Source of the DNA: Torreya grandis
Taxonomy: Eukaryota > Streptophyta > Pinopsida > Cupressales > Taxaceae
Length of the DNA stretch: 64,000 nt
Reading direction: 5' to 3'
NCBI GenBank assembly: GCA_037957365.1
Contig: JARHVA010000223.1
Coordinates: forward strand, 5,475,501-5,539,500
In this document: positions 24,040 to 36,300 of the stretch, piece after piece
Layout: each line of letters begins with the position of its first letter
Position numbering within the stretch: the stretch's first letter is position 1
Translations under genes and position numbers: made by a program
The notes under the pieces: generated by a model
Database searches by the model: none
What the model was told of the DNA's origin: nothing
The model's input: only the letters and a program-made list of their open reading frames with translations

Positions 24040-24420
24040 CTTCATTTAGAGCACATTTCAGATCCTTAATGACATACAGCATCTTCAAATCTCTATAAAT
24101 TTTGACCATCTTACCATCCAAAAAAATGGTGGCATAAGATAAGTCCATCTATACACTTCTACCCATGCTAGCAGCCCATTTTCATGACAAGAACATCCCC
24201 CACTTGGGTAGGAAATCCACAACTACCACATCCATATTAAATATTTACCTGGATGCACTACCAACCCCATGACTTGTCCAATAGCTATAACTTCTCATGA
24301 ATCCATGGTATAACACTTGCCAAAGTTTTAAGTAATCTTCACCCTGTGCTCATTTAAGATACCCAAGGGCATAACATTGTAAGAAGTACTAGAATCAAAC
24401 ATACATTTATGAATAATTAG
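24040..24420 (-). pseudogene. G protease and protease-RNase H linker
   Basis: The - strand reads FDSSTSYNVMPLGIL at 24361-24402, a retropepsin active-site motif (D-S-S/G-T/A-S) followed by the N-V-M-P-L strand typical of plant gypsy proteases. Downstream, FLPKWGMFLS and MGRSV-MDLSYATIF (about 24110-24230) match the conserved linker preceding the polymerase region. Several TAG/TAA stops are present. Confidence 0.75.
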
Positions 24421-24802
24421 ACCATTGATTAGCAGGGTTATGTAAAATGGATCTACATTTAGTTGACTTTCTACCAATGTAGTCCCCAAATAGACTTCTA
24501 GAGCAGGTTCAACAATCTCTTATAATTCTTCATCACTTCTCAGGGGTGTTTGGGGTAAATTAATCTCATTTACAGTTGATTTCTCACCAAATTCTAAGTA
24601 TTCAAATGCCCTCTTCCTATGTTCAGGTATTCTTAATAATTCAACAAGTGGCACAGTGACTTTCAATTGGCTCAACACTTAGGCCATATCACATATGATA
24701 TACTAAGGAAGATGAGTATTAGGTGGAAGGGTTACAACACCTTCAACTAGAATTATAGTCACTCAAGGTCTGAAGTGGAGTAGGCTAGGATGGATTTGAA
24801 TA
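24421..24802 (-). other. G gag-protease connector, left part
   Basis: 380 bases between the protease motif and the solo LTR insertion. It should join 28513 onward once the insertion is removed. I recognise no domain. Confidence 0.5.
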
Positions 24803-27800
24803 TGTTAGTGCCCAAAATTACATTGAAGCAATTGGGCCCTTATCAAGTATAAATGCCTAAGTCCTTATCCCAACTTCTATCTCCAAGTACTCCTTTGAAA
24901 GCTCAAGTTCATGTGAAAATTGGCTAAGTCTTAATCTGGTCTTTGCTTAGTGAATGTGTCTTTCCCTTAGACTTTTTTGAGATTTTTCCATGAACATAAT
25001 GTCTAACAAAAATAGGTCTTCGTACTTATTGTCTTGAAAAAAAAGTATGAAGACTTATTTCCATTAGGCATTTTATTTGCTACAAAAATTCCAAAGGAAT
25101 CAAATGTCTTGGCCAAGTCCTACTTACATCAGGCTACGTGTCTTGTAAAAAATTTGAAGAGTCATTTCTTTCTAACATTTTGTCGATGGCAAAAATTCTA
25201 AAGGACACTTTCCTTTTGGGAATTTTTCCATGGGAAAAATGTTTGAAAAAATTGCATATTGACAAGAAGATGTAAAGTCCTTATTTGTTTTGTACTTTTG
25301 ACCTACCACAAAAATTCCAAAGGGCGCTTACCCTTCAATAAAAATGCAAAGGTCTAATTTCTTCAACAAAAGAATTAAGTCCAATTCCTTCAAGAAAAGT
25401 GTAAAGTCCATTTGTTTTAGACTTTTTTTTCATGGAAAAAAATTCAAAGGTCACTTGTCCTTCGAGCATTTTTCCCACAGCAAAAAATCCCAAAAGAAAA
25501 GTCTAAATTCTTTCAAAAAAAATATAGAGTCCTTTTTTGTTTTAGATAATTTCTCTGTGGTAAAAAGTCTAAAGGGCACTTGCCCTTCAGGCTTTTTTCC
25601 CACACAAAAATCTTGAAAAAAAGTCCTTTCTTCAGCAAAAGTGTAAGCTCAAATTATTTAGATAAAATGCCAAGTTCAATTTCTATGGGGAAATTATTTT
25701 GGACAAAATGTTTGAAACAATTATCCTAATGATGACAAAATATCAAAGACTCAATTCTTGCTAAAAAAGTACAAAGGTCAATTTCTTTAGGGAAATTATT
25801 TCAAACAAAATTTCCAAAACAATTCACCTGACAAACAAAGTGCCCAGGAGCAGAAGTGCCAAAGACAAAATCCTACAATAATTTATGTGGGACAATTATG
25901 TTGAATACAAAAAAGCTAAAGTTAAAAGGCCTGAGAAAATTCTTCTAAAGATTAAAGGGTCAATGAAAGTAGGAATGTCAAAGACAACAGATTTGATAAG
26001 CAAAGTCTAGATGAAATTTCTAAGTTTACATAGGTGATGGGCTCACAGACGTCATTGAAAGGTTTGTGAATGTCAATATTAATCCATGAAAAATAGCCAT
26101 TGGGATTCAAATATTCCAAGATAGTTGTGTGAGCATCAAATTTAGGCCCTATGAAGTAGTTGTTTGAGTTCAAACAAAGGCAAATCTATGGTACATGTTT
26201 ACTCAGGTAGGATGATTTGATGGTGTGTGATCAAAGCTAAAAAATTTAAAGGAACCTAGGACTAGTGCAGGCATGATAAGTTTTAAGCTTAAAAAGCATG
26301 ATTAAAATTTTGAGCATGTTCTAAAGCTCCAATGATGTGAGCAGATAGTTGATAGTTCAATGGGGTCTGACATCTAGCGAGATGTTACCACATGGCACTA
26401 TAGCACTCAATGCAATATATATTATTTGAAAGGGACGCAAAAATCCCATGGGGTTACCAAATGGAAAACCTCAAGGCCAAGTGAAAATAGTAGCTAATGA
26501 TGTTCTACCCCTTGGATCATGATTTGATGGAGCACATTCACCCAACCAAGCAAAATCTAATGACAAGCAAAGAGTTGAATCAGTCCAAGATCTTCTAAGG
26601 AGATGTGAGGAGGATAAGTGTCAATCCCTCGATGAGTGACCAAGCAAGTCAATAGATCATGGTTGATTGTGCATCCAGTAGATCAATGATGCAAATAAGA
26701 GCAAACTTTTCAAAAGGGAAAAAGGAAATATAACCTAAGTTTTGCATTCTTCATTCAGTTTTCTTGATCAAGATCCTCTATGGGAAATATATTGTAAGTT
26801 TATAAGATCAATGTGGGACACTCCAAGGAAGATCTCCAAGTAGCCATGAATCAAGAACATTCTAATTCCATCATCACAAGGTAATGGGGATTCTTTCGCA
26901 TGCATGGGAGAAAGATAGCTATCCAGAAGATCCTAGATTTGCCATTGATTGATAGAAAAACATCTCCAAGAAGTTGCACATGAGAACAAAGTCTTTTTGG
27001 CTCTCAAAATGAATATTCTCTTTCCAACTCATGTGAAATGCATCTCCTACCATTAAAATCAAATGATATGCTCCATGTCTTCATCATTTCTTACAGAGGT
27101 AGTTGTAATAATCATTTTCCTTATAGTTACATGAAGATTTCAGGCATGGCAAAGGAATATTTTCTAGATAGGAGCATCTTGGTAGGACTTTGGCACTTTT
27201 AGATTTGAAATGGGTAAAAAATGTATAAATAGAAGGCTTGTCTTCTATTTTGGGGGTTGGTTGGCCATTATGTTGGTCATTGTGGTCATTATTACTGGTC
27301 ATTGTTTTAGGTGTTCCTTTACTATAAGTTTAAGTTCTATAAAAAATAATTTGGGATCAATTGTTGTGTGTAGATCTTGTTTCCCTTGCTAAGGTGGTTG
27401 CAGCTATATAGCCATTAACAAGATTTGAGATCATGTTTATGTCTCCCTTGTCAAAAGAGTAATCTCACCATGCTTGTCCCCATGGTAGCATTTTTGAAGT
27501 GTTGATGTTTGTAATATTTCTTTTCAAGTTAATGAAAATGCTTTTGGTTCTTTTTTATTTCTTGTAAATGAAGTGCAATGACATGTTTTGTAAGAATTAT
27601 TGATTGGATATTTGGGTTTGTGCTCACTACTAGTTATCATTTTGAGCATAGATTTAGATCATAAACTCTTTCTGCATTACTTCGGGATAGGTTATTGAAT
27701 AACTTGTTAAGGCACCTTAGGTTTATGGATTCAACATGGAAAAGCCTTTGAAAGATTATTTTTAGTTTAGGTTCTAGTCTCTAAAGCATCATTTGGTATT

Positions 27801-28507
27801 TACCATTATCTTGTATTTGAATTTTTTTTGCATCTTTGCTAAGGAATATTGTCATGAAATATTGTTAAATAGCCTATTGTCTAAAAACTACCATCACAAC
27901 ACCCTCATTTTTTGATCATCTAACTTGTCCTAAACTATCCTACCCTATAAATAATACACCCTATTACATACTATAAGTGTTATTTGCCTTGAAAATGCAT
28001 AAGATCTTGCATATCTAAAATGTGTTTGTAATTTGTGCTTTAAAGGCTAGCATTATAGTCTCTTATTCAAACCTTATTGTTGAATATTCTATAGAATGAA
28101 TATTGTAGTCTCTTTCCAATCTATCTTTAGTAGCTTTTATATGACTTAGATTATTTGTGAATTTGGTGTGACAACCCTTCACGAGTGATGTGTGCAAACT
28201 TGGTTTTGCCCTAGTCATATTTGTTCCTTGTGCCAAAAATCTCCATGGAGATTGAATTGCAAAATCCCTCCATGTAAGCAAGATACCCCATAGGTCCTCT
28301 CACTTTGGTTTAGGTAGATTCAGAAGTAGCAAAGAACTAATCATACCCTTTGTAGGTGCCTCTCAATCATTTTCTACATTTGATCTAATCTTGATGCAAA
28401 AACCTTCCCAGGCTACAACAACATTCTAGTGGGTTTTTTATCTCAGTTTGCCATTTTCTTCAAGTATGCAAGGCTGAGTATACAAGCTGTACAACTAGGA
28501 ATCAATA
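24803..28507 (+). mobile_element. Solo LTR of the G family, inverted inside G
   Basis: A 3705-bp segment starts TGTTAGTGCCC and ends GGAATCAATA. It is the reverse complement of much of the G LTRs; 27430-27600, for example, matches 16740-16890 inverted. It is flanked by a perfect duplication GAATA (24798-24802 and 28508-28512). No internal region accompanies it, so it is the product of LTR-LTR recombination. It independently confirms the LTR ends TG...TA. It lacks a clear copy of the 101-bp array but has an expanded repeat at 25080-25610. Confidence 0.93.
25080..25610. repeat. Diverged repeats within the solo LTR
   Basis: At least four segments share AAAAATTCCAAAGGGCACTT followed by a C/T-rich stretch, then TTTTTCCCACAG-like sequence. 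Starts are near 25080, 25190, 25310, 25440 and 25562, roughly 115-130 apart. The corresponding parts of the paired G LTRs (near 19500-19750 and 36650-36930) hold fewer copies. Confidence 0.55.
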
Positions 28508-28512
28508 GAATA

Positions 28513-30240
28513 TTTAATAGCATCCTTCAAAGGTGTAGTTTATTTAAACTCATTAGTAACCTTAGGGATACTAGATAATATGGGTACCCTATTCTTGGTG
28601 GAGCACCTCTAGGCTTAGAAAATTAGGTAATGAGTACTGACTTAGAAGCTTTAGGGACTACTGTAGTTTTCTTATCCTCCTTATTAGCATCCCTTACCAT
28701 TGGATTTGTAGGGGTAGTGTCTTAAGGAGTAGTAGCCTAATATTTTCATCTCAAGTGATACTCCTTATTTTAGGCAATTAATGCATTGATTATCAGTTTT
28801 CTATCCTCAATTGACAAAATTCCCCCATCATATTTATTAATCATCATAGAATGCAATAAATCAAAATCATGAATGGTAAATTCATATGTTTATTCCATAT
28901 TAACATCATAATCAAATTTAGGAGTTGGGACACTTACTTTTTCAATCGTAATCCAAAATTGATCAACAGTAATAGCACTTAACAATTTCATGGAGGTAGT
29001 CAATTCACTTCAGGGGCTTTGACAATTGAACATCAAGATCTCATCATCAAATTATGTAGACTCAAGTTCATCTGCATCTTCATCAATTAGTTTAGTTTTA
29101 TCATATGGGGGATGTAGAAGGAAGAACTTGTCATACCAATCAATATCAATGTTAGAATTTACCACATTCACTTTAGCATTCAATAGATTAGGCACTTCTT
29201 TTCAGCCCCTCTATTCTGATTTTTGTCTATTTTTCTTCACATTCAAGCCTCTTCCCTTTAACATCATCTTGATTATGGAAATCAGGTCCCCTTTGTGCTT
29301 GATTAAAATTTGAAGGCCTTTCTTGAATGGTAGACACATTAGGGATCCCCTTATCAACTTTGGCTAACTTTTATGACATTCTTGACAGTAGAGGCCAAAA
29401 TTTTAACAGTCTCCTCACGATTGGCAATTTTAGTGGACTATGTCTTTTCCAAATTGACCAATTTTATATGATCCCACTTATTCATTGGCTTTCTCATATC
29501 ATTTATGTTGTTCTAAATTTAGATAGACATATTGAATGCCAACTTTAGGTTAGTGGGAGCCTTGTCCCTCAAATAATGCATAGCCTTCTTATCAAAGGCA
29601 TCACAGTATTTTATTAAGCACATTGTATCACTAAGCCTAATGTTTTCAATCAACTACAACATAACTTTTTTGAACCATGTATTTAAGTCTTGCACACACT
29701 CATTAGGATTATTTTTTATGTTCTCAAATTCTACCAAAATAAACCTTAGATCAATTCCATCACCATATTAAATTTTGAAAACATTCTTCATCTCTTCCCA
29801 TGAATCAATGCATCCACAGGGAAGGGAATTAAACCATTCATGAGTGTCTTCTTCCAATGTGTGTAAGAATATTTTAATGCACACAAACTCATGCACAAAT
29901 TCATAATCTTCAATGATATTATGAAAATCCTGTAAGAGTTGATCACCACTCATTGCATTGTTCCCTTGAAATTTTGGAAGGCATTTCCTTACTTCATTTG
30001 AGACTTCATTAGGATAGCCTACCATTTCATCAAAATTGATAGGCATGAATCTAAAAACAAGGAAGGTGGGACATTCATTCTCATCTTGATACCTATGCCT
30101 CATGATTAGTTCAATGAGAGGGTCAAGAAAAAATGGCAAAGGGATATGAAGGGGTAAATGAGGTGGACTTGGTGGATCAAACTTGGGAGGAGATTCAGTT
30201 GGTTGAGAAGGATATAGGTTTAATAATTTTTAGGAGAGCT
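28513..30240 (-). pseudogene. G gag
   Basis: The best-preserved part is open at 29768-30139. It contains LPKFQGNNAMSGDQLLQDFH and LEEDTHEWFNSLPCGCIDSW, the gag-core signature (K-F-x-G, then W-F-x-x-L-P-x-x-S-I-x-S-W). Reading through stops, the helix-rich continuation (RFILVEFENIKNNPNE, then DTMCLIKYCDAFDKKA) runs to about 29530. A lower-complexity C-terminal region reaches 28513. The translation start is unclear because the frame stays open left of the first ATG, to about 30230. The protein would form the particle shell. TAG/TAA stops and a missing zinc knuckle mark it as dead. Confidence 0.85.
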
Positions 30241-30884
30241 ATGATAGTCTGCAATAATAGGAAGATCAATAAATAGTTCAATATTATCATATTTTTGATA
30301 ACCCTTAGTAGCTAAATGTTGCCCTTCAACAAGCCTCCAAACTTGTCTCCTTCATCTTTGATATAAACTTAATGGTGAGACAAGTTTCTTTGACAGGTCA
30401 CTTCTAAAAGATGATCTCAATCCTTCCAACTTTGAAAACAAGAAAATAATCAAAGCTAAAAGTTATCAAAGATAATTCAAACTAGGCACTGGTCTTTTTG
30501 AAGCCAAATGATAAAAATCAGAGTCACCACTAGAATCACAATTCTAGAATATAATAATTAACAAATTGACAGTTATACATGATGACAACATCTTTTGTTG
30601 AAGTTAATGATGAGATAAAAAGCAAAGACACTAAAATATTTAGAATAATGTTCAAAAGGGAAAAAAATAACTTCCAACATGCAATCTTAATCATCTCTTT
30701 GCAATAAACATAACAGAAGTCAATTATCAAGTGTTAAAAAACTCCTGACACATCCCCAGTGGAGTGTTATGGTGTTGACAGTCAAAATATATCAAATATA
30801 TTAGAGAACTTCACAACATGAAATACTTATAGCAACTCTCTATAAGAATCCATGGAAATAAAAGTACTTAGGATTTTGACTTAG
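30241..30884 (-). other. G 5' leader
   Basis: About 640 bases from the primer site to the gag frame. One 64-residue - strand open stretch (30536-30730) has no recognisable content. A packaging signal would be expected here but cannot be picked out by eye. Confidence 0.5.
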
Positions 30885-30902
30885 TCACCAACAATGGCAC
30901 CA
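30885..30902 (-). other. G primer-binding site (tRNA-Asp type, deaminated)
   Basis: The - strand reads TGGTGCCATTGTTGGTGA, three bases from the LTR end. It differs from the well-known plant tRNA-Asp-type primer site, TGGCGCCGTTGCCGGGGA, at five positions, four of them C-to-T or G-to-A changes. The tRNA assignment is inference from that match. Confidence 0.7.
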
Positions 30903-33227
30903 GAATATTTTTGGTTCCCACTTGTACACCTCATACACTCAGCCTTTCACACTTGAAATAAAATGGCAAACAATGATGAAAAACCCACTAGTATGTCATT
31001 GTAGTCAGGGAAGAGTTTGGCATCAATATTAGACCAAATGTATAAAATGACTGAGAGGCACTAATAAAGGGTTTAGTTAGCTCCCTACTACTTTTGGCTT
31101 TACCTAAACTAAGGTGAGAGGACCTATGGGGTAGCTTGCTCACATGGAGAGATTCTACAATTCAACCTCTATGGAGATTTTTAGCACAAGGAACAAATAT
31201 GACTAGGGCATAACCAAGTTTGCACACTTCACCCATGAGGGATTATTAGATGAAATGCATAAATGCTCTAATTCATATATAAGGTACTAAATATAGATGG
31301 GAAAGAGACTGTAATCTTCATTCTATAGAATCTTCAATAACAAGGGTCGAATAAAAGACTGAAATGCTAGAATTTAAAATACAAACTATAAACACATTTC
31401 AAATATGCAATATTTTATGCATTTTCAAGGCAAATAATAGTTATAGTATGCAAAGGGTATATTATTTATAGGGTAGGACAAGTTATATAATTATAAAAAA
31501 GGAAGGTGGCATGTTGGTGGCCTTCAAATAGTAGGGTATTTTACAAGATTCATGACATCATTTCTTAGCACAAATGTAGAAAAACTCAAATGCAAGTTAG
31601 TGGGAAATTCCAAATGATCCTTGAAATAATAGAACATACACTGAAACTAAACTTTCAAAAAACTCTTTCCTATCAAATCCATAAACCTAGGGTGCCCTAG
31701 CAGGTTATTCCACAACTCAAAATGATAACCATTAATGAGTATAAAACTAGATATCTAGTCAATAATATTTTCAAAATAGATTGTTGCACTTCATCAATAG
31801 GAAATAGCAAAGAACCACAAGCATTTTCAATAACTTGAAAAGAAATCTTACAAACATCAATATTTCAAAATGTTGTCATGGGGAAAAGCATGGTGAGATT
31901 GATCTTTTAACAAGGGAGACATAAATATGCTCTCAAATCTCACTAATGGTTGTACAGCTATGACCACCTTAGCAAGGGAGACAAAATATACACATAAAAA
32001 TTGATCCCAAAAAAATTTATAGAACCTAAACTTGGAGAAAAATGAACACCTAAAACAATGACCAACAACCTTTGAATAGAATACAAGCCTCTTATTTATA
32101 CATTTTCAATCCTTTTTCAATTATGGGACTGTGGGTCGTAATTTGAAAAATTACAACATGAACATTCAGTCTGCCTAGATGCTTCCAACTAGACTATGCC
32201 CTTTTACCATGCCATGAAATATTCATCCATGTTTAATAAGAATCACTGTTGTCACTACCTTTGTAATTAATGATGAAGATGTGCAATACCACTTTGATCT
32301 TTTGATTAAATATGCCTTTCACATGAGTTGGATGGAGAATATTCATAGTGGAGGCTAAACAAACCATTTGTCTTTTGTGAAACCACCTAAATATGCCCTT
32401 AACCACATGTTTACATAGCTAGAAGCTCTTGGATAGTTTCCTTTCCTCTTATACAAACCATGGAATAACTTGATCATTCAATGATGGCATGGGAATATTG
32501 TAGATCCATGGCTACTTGAGAGATCTTCCTTTGAGTGGCCCACCTTGATCTTAAAAACCTATCATTTCTCTCTCATGGAGGATCTTGAACAAGTAAAGTA
32601 GATGAAAATACAACTTAGGTCATTTTACTTTTTTGCACTTTTGCCAAATGCCCAATTACAAGAATTTCAGCTATTACATCAAGTTTGAAAACCCGTTACT
32701 TTCCCTTGGTCTAAGCACACTTTCCAAGTTTAAAAATTTTATGAATTGCTTTTCAAGTATGTGGGCTCCTTTTTTATTTTTTCCCTCTCACCCATTCTAC
32801 TCATGGAATCTGAAGGTGCCAATGCACTTTGCACTTTAAGATAAGGTGCAAAGTGCCTATTTGATTCTACCTTCCGCTAGATCCCATTACCATTTCCTTT
32901 TCTTCCACAAAATGTAAAACTATAGGAACACATTGCACTTTAGGGAAGTGCATCTAGGGTGGTTCATCTTTTTCAAACTTTATTTTATACTTTGACCCCT
33001 CATTTCTCACTAGATTTTACACCCATACACCTCTAGTAGAACTTTCAAGTACATTTTACAATTTTCAAACATGCCTTTGACCACTCATAACCCCACTAAT
33101 CTACCATGTGTTTTCCACATTTATATAATTCATCCCTTTTTTAATCTTTGAATGTCCACATGGAAAATCCTTAAGGGTGTGTAGATGAATATTATGTAAG
33201 CCCATATAGGTCATGTCTTCCATGTTA

Positions 33228-33512
33228 TAATAGAATATTTAGTGTGCACATTGTAATGTGCTATTTTTTCACATTAATTTAATTAACAAGTGGAACTAAA
33301 TAATTTGTAAGTGATTATTACTCACCCAACATCACATTAGGCTAAGAGTTTATTGAAGGATATTAAGATATTTGGATGAGGAAGATGTCCTAGATTTTAG
33401 GAGACATTTTCCCTTATTTATATAACCTGGTATTCATTCAATAATCAAGTTTTTATGTCTATTAATTTTAGTATGATTCATATATTTTCCATTAATGGAA
33501 TAGTTCCCATTA
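33228..33512 (+). repeat. N1 5' LTR
   Basis: 285 bp, begins TAATAGAATATTTAG and ends TTCCCATTA, aligned without gaps to 35048-35332. Confidence 0.9.
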
Positions 33513-33513
33513 G

Positions 33514-33525
33514 TGGTATCAGAGC
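33514..33525 (+). other. N1 primer-binding site (initiator tRNA-Met)
   Basis: TGGTATCAGAGC one base after the 5' LTR, unchanged from the plant consensus. Confidence 0.92.
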
Positions 33526-35036
33526 AAGTCCCTCCTAGACCTCTCTAAAATAAGGAGGTAGACAATGGGAATGCAGTGTGGACCACGTACAAACCTTGTT
33601 GTTTGTTAGTCCTTAATTTATTTATTTTTTATGATTTACAAAGGGTAGTAGTATGGACTATGTGCAATCCCATTGTGAATTGTTTGTTCATTGTTGTTAT
33701 TTTAGGTGTTTTAGTAAGCACTTACACTGGTTATTTTTTGAAGCAGATTTGAGTAAATCAGACCTCATAAATGATTTTAAAATGTCTAAAATGGTTGAAA
33801 TGACTGTAAATAAGATATATCTTCAATACAATCAAATATTATAGTTTTTGGGTATTGTGCAATTTTTTCAATATTCTAAACAAGTGATTTAATTAATCAC
33901 TATCAAGTGCTCATAGCTACTAGGAGCCACGTACCAAGAAAATTAAGAGTGCTTTGCAAAAATATTTTTTGGCTCAACCTATAGATCTTGACATTGAAAG
34001 GCTTGGTTATTAGAGATCAATTCTATTGTGTTTTTCCATATACTTGGACTTTAATTCCAACCTTATAATAGTGTTAGCACCTAAAAAAGTCTTGCATGCA
34101 TCAGATAATTAAATTGGCTACTTGTTCTTTCCAATTTCTATAGGATTTATGTCAACATGAACAATGTTGACCTACATCTATTTTGAGATTCTCACGGTGA
34201 GCTCCTTCTTCATATATTGAAGCTCAAAGCTTAACCATCAATTTTTAATCTTTTATATGGATTTTCATTCATTTTTGAGTTCGAACTCAGTCAAAATCAC
34301 AATGGTAAGATGCCTCTCTGTGATCTAGACATATCAACTCTATCAAATTCTCAGCCTATACTCAATGATCTAAATAGACCCATGTTTGTCATATTTCACA
34401 CATGGTGACCTTGAGCTCCTCTTTGAGGGATGCCTCCTACAATTTCTCTCAAAATTGGTGACCCTGCTCCTTCATCTACATGACAATTAGTGGCTTGGAT
34501 CTCCATTGTTAAGTCTTCACTTGGTGGCACAACCTATTCATTGATGTCTCATTCCAAATCAGACTCTCAATAATATCCTCAATGGTGAGCTTATAATTTT
34601 ATGGTGAATCCTAAAATTTGGTGAGATAAATGGTGAATCCTCAATGACAGACTCTATTGCATGATGCACATTGCTATTCTAGGTCAAAAACCCTAAAATC
34701 AATAATAACTTTATTTGTTTTTTAATGGTCTAGTCTTTGGAAATATTAAAAAGTAATATTTACATTCAAATAAAATCAAGGATTATTTAATGGAGGGAGA
34801 TGTTAAATTAGAAAATATTTTTTTGAAAAATATTTTTGAAAATTTATAGATGAAGATATAAGGTATTTTTTTAAGGAGTTTATTTTAGAAAAAGAAATTG
34901 TAAGGGGCCACTTTTATATGTATTTGGATGTAATATAAGTGAAAACCAACATCTAATAATCATTTATATTAAAGGGGGGACATTCACAAATGAGGTCAAT
35001 GCACTTGAATGTGACATTCTCTCCCATGTGCACACT
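33526..35036 (+). other. N1 interior, no coding capacity seen
   Basis: About 1.5 kb of AT-rich sequence. Short open stretches such as 33653-33844 have no recognisable domain. A second AAAGGGGGGA tract at 34971-34980 duplicates the polypurine tract about 65 bases upstream of the real one. Confidence 0.6.
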
Positions 35037-35047
35037 AAAGGGGGGAA
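35037..35047 (+). other. N1 polypurine tract
   Basis: AAAGGGGGGAA directly before the 3' LTR. Confidence 0.85.
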
Positions 35048-35332
35048 TAATAGTATATTTAGTGTGCACATTGTAATGTTCTCTTGTTCCACATTAATTT
35101 TATTAATAAGTGGAACTAAATAATTTGTAAGTGATTGTTACTCACATAGCATCACCTTAGGCTAAGATTTTATTGAAGGATATTAGGAAATTTGGATGAG
35201 GAAGATATCCTAGATTTTAGGAGACATTTACCCCTATTTATGTAACCTAGTATTCATTTAATAATCAAGTTTATATGACTGATGATTTTATTGTGCTTCA
35301 CACATTGTCCATTAATGGGATAGTTCCCATCA
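35048..35332 (+). repeat. N1 3' LTR
   Basis: 285 bp, ends TTCCCATCA, retaining the CA terminus that the 5' copy lost by a transition. Confidence 0.9.
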
Positions 35333-35825
35333 TGCTAGCACCCCTCAAGATCGTATGATGTTCACTGGTTTTGCTATAATACTTGATAGCTGCATTTCCA
35401 ACATGGCAACTCCCATGACTTATATTACCTTATGGTTTATCTATTAACACCTTTGTATTCCCTGGGTCCACAAGATCTCTTCAAACTGACTTGATGCTTA
35501 CGTGTCTCCATCATAGCTTTCTTCTCATTAATCCTTGAAATTTGACTATTTATCATATTAAGACACATGTCATTTCTTTATTGGTCTTAAGCCCTTTGAA
35601 CAATCCATCTCAACTTATACCAATAGATTTGTGTGCATGGATCAACATGGACCATTGATCTTGATCCAGAAGACCAAGTATTATTAGCTGCTAGCTATTT
35701 TTGGCCCTGATGTTGTGTCACTTGGTATCCCCATGGGATTTTTACACCTTGTAATGTTATCTCAATGTGGGCTAGCACCCTTTTTCCATGTGGTGGTCTC
35801 ATATTCATTTTAGGTTTTGCTAAAA

Positions 35826-36300
35826 ATTTCACTCTACCATAGCTTAAATTTGATGTCCATGCACCTGTCATTTGATGTCCATGTGAATGTCTTTGATAGG
35901 TGCATGACCATCAAATTTAAGCTCTAATAGATCTATACCACATTTTAAATTTGGCATTTACATCCCATCATTTAATGTCCATGTGAATGTCTTTGATGGT
36001 TACATGACCATCAAATTTAAGCTCTAATAGATCTCTACCATAGCTTAATTTTGATGTCTACATGCCTATCATTTGTCATCCACATGAATGTCTTTGGTGA
36101 GCATATGACCATCAAATTTAATCCCCAATGAATAATTATTATGGCTTAAATTTGACATCCATGTGCCTATCATTTAACATTCATGTGACCATTAATGATG
36201 TTTGTGTGACAATTAAATTTAAGCCCTAATGGATAATGGTTGAGTTAAATTTTGACATCTATATGACCACCAATGACATCTACACAGTTGTCACACTGAT
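35826..36300. repeat. 101-bp tandem array in the G 5' LTR
   Basis: Five units matching those at 18661-19130, in the same order and each with the AAATTTGATG...CATCAAATTT pair. Equal copy number in both LTRs means the array predates the insertion of G. Confidence 0.85.

Larger units (their letters stand above)
33228..35332 (+). mobile_element. N1: small non-coding copia-type element nested in the G 5' LTR
   Basis: Two direct repeats of exactly 285 bp (33228-33512 and 35048-35332) differ at about 34 positions by eye, roughly 12%. An initiator-Met primer site lies at 33514-33525 and a polypurine tract at 35037-35047. Flanks are TGTTA (33223-33227) and TGCTA (35333-35337), a target duplication with one change. 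The uninterrupted site is visible in the other G LTR near 18170. The 1.5-kb interior shows no gag or pol motif in any frame, so it is a non-autonomous element mobilised in trans. LTR termini are TA...CA; the first G of TG is probably mutated. Confidence 0.9.

Noticed and set aside
25344..25616. A 90-residue Lys/Ser/Phe-rich + strand frame
   Set aside because: It lies in the repeat-rich part of the solo LTR; its internal repetition comes from the DNA repeats.
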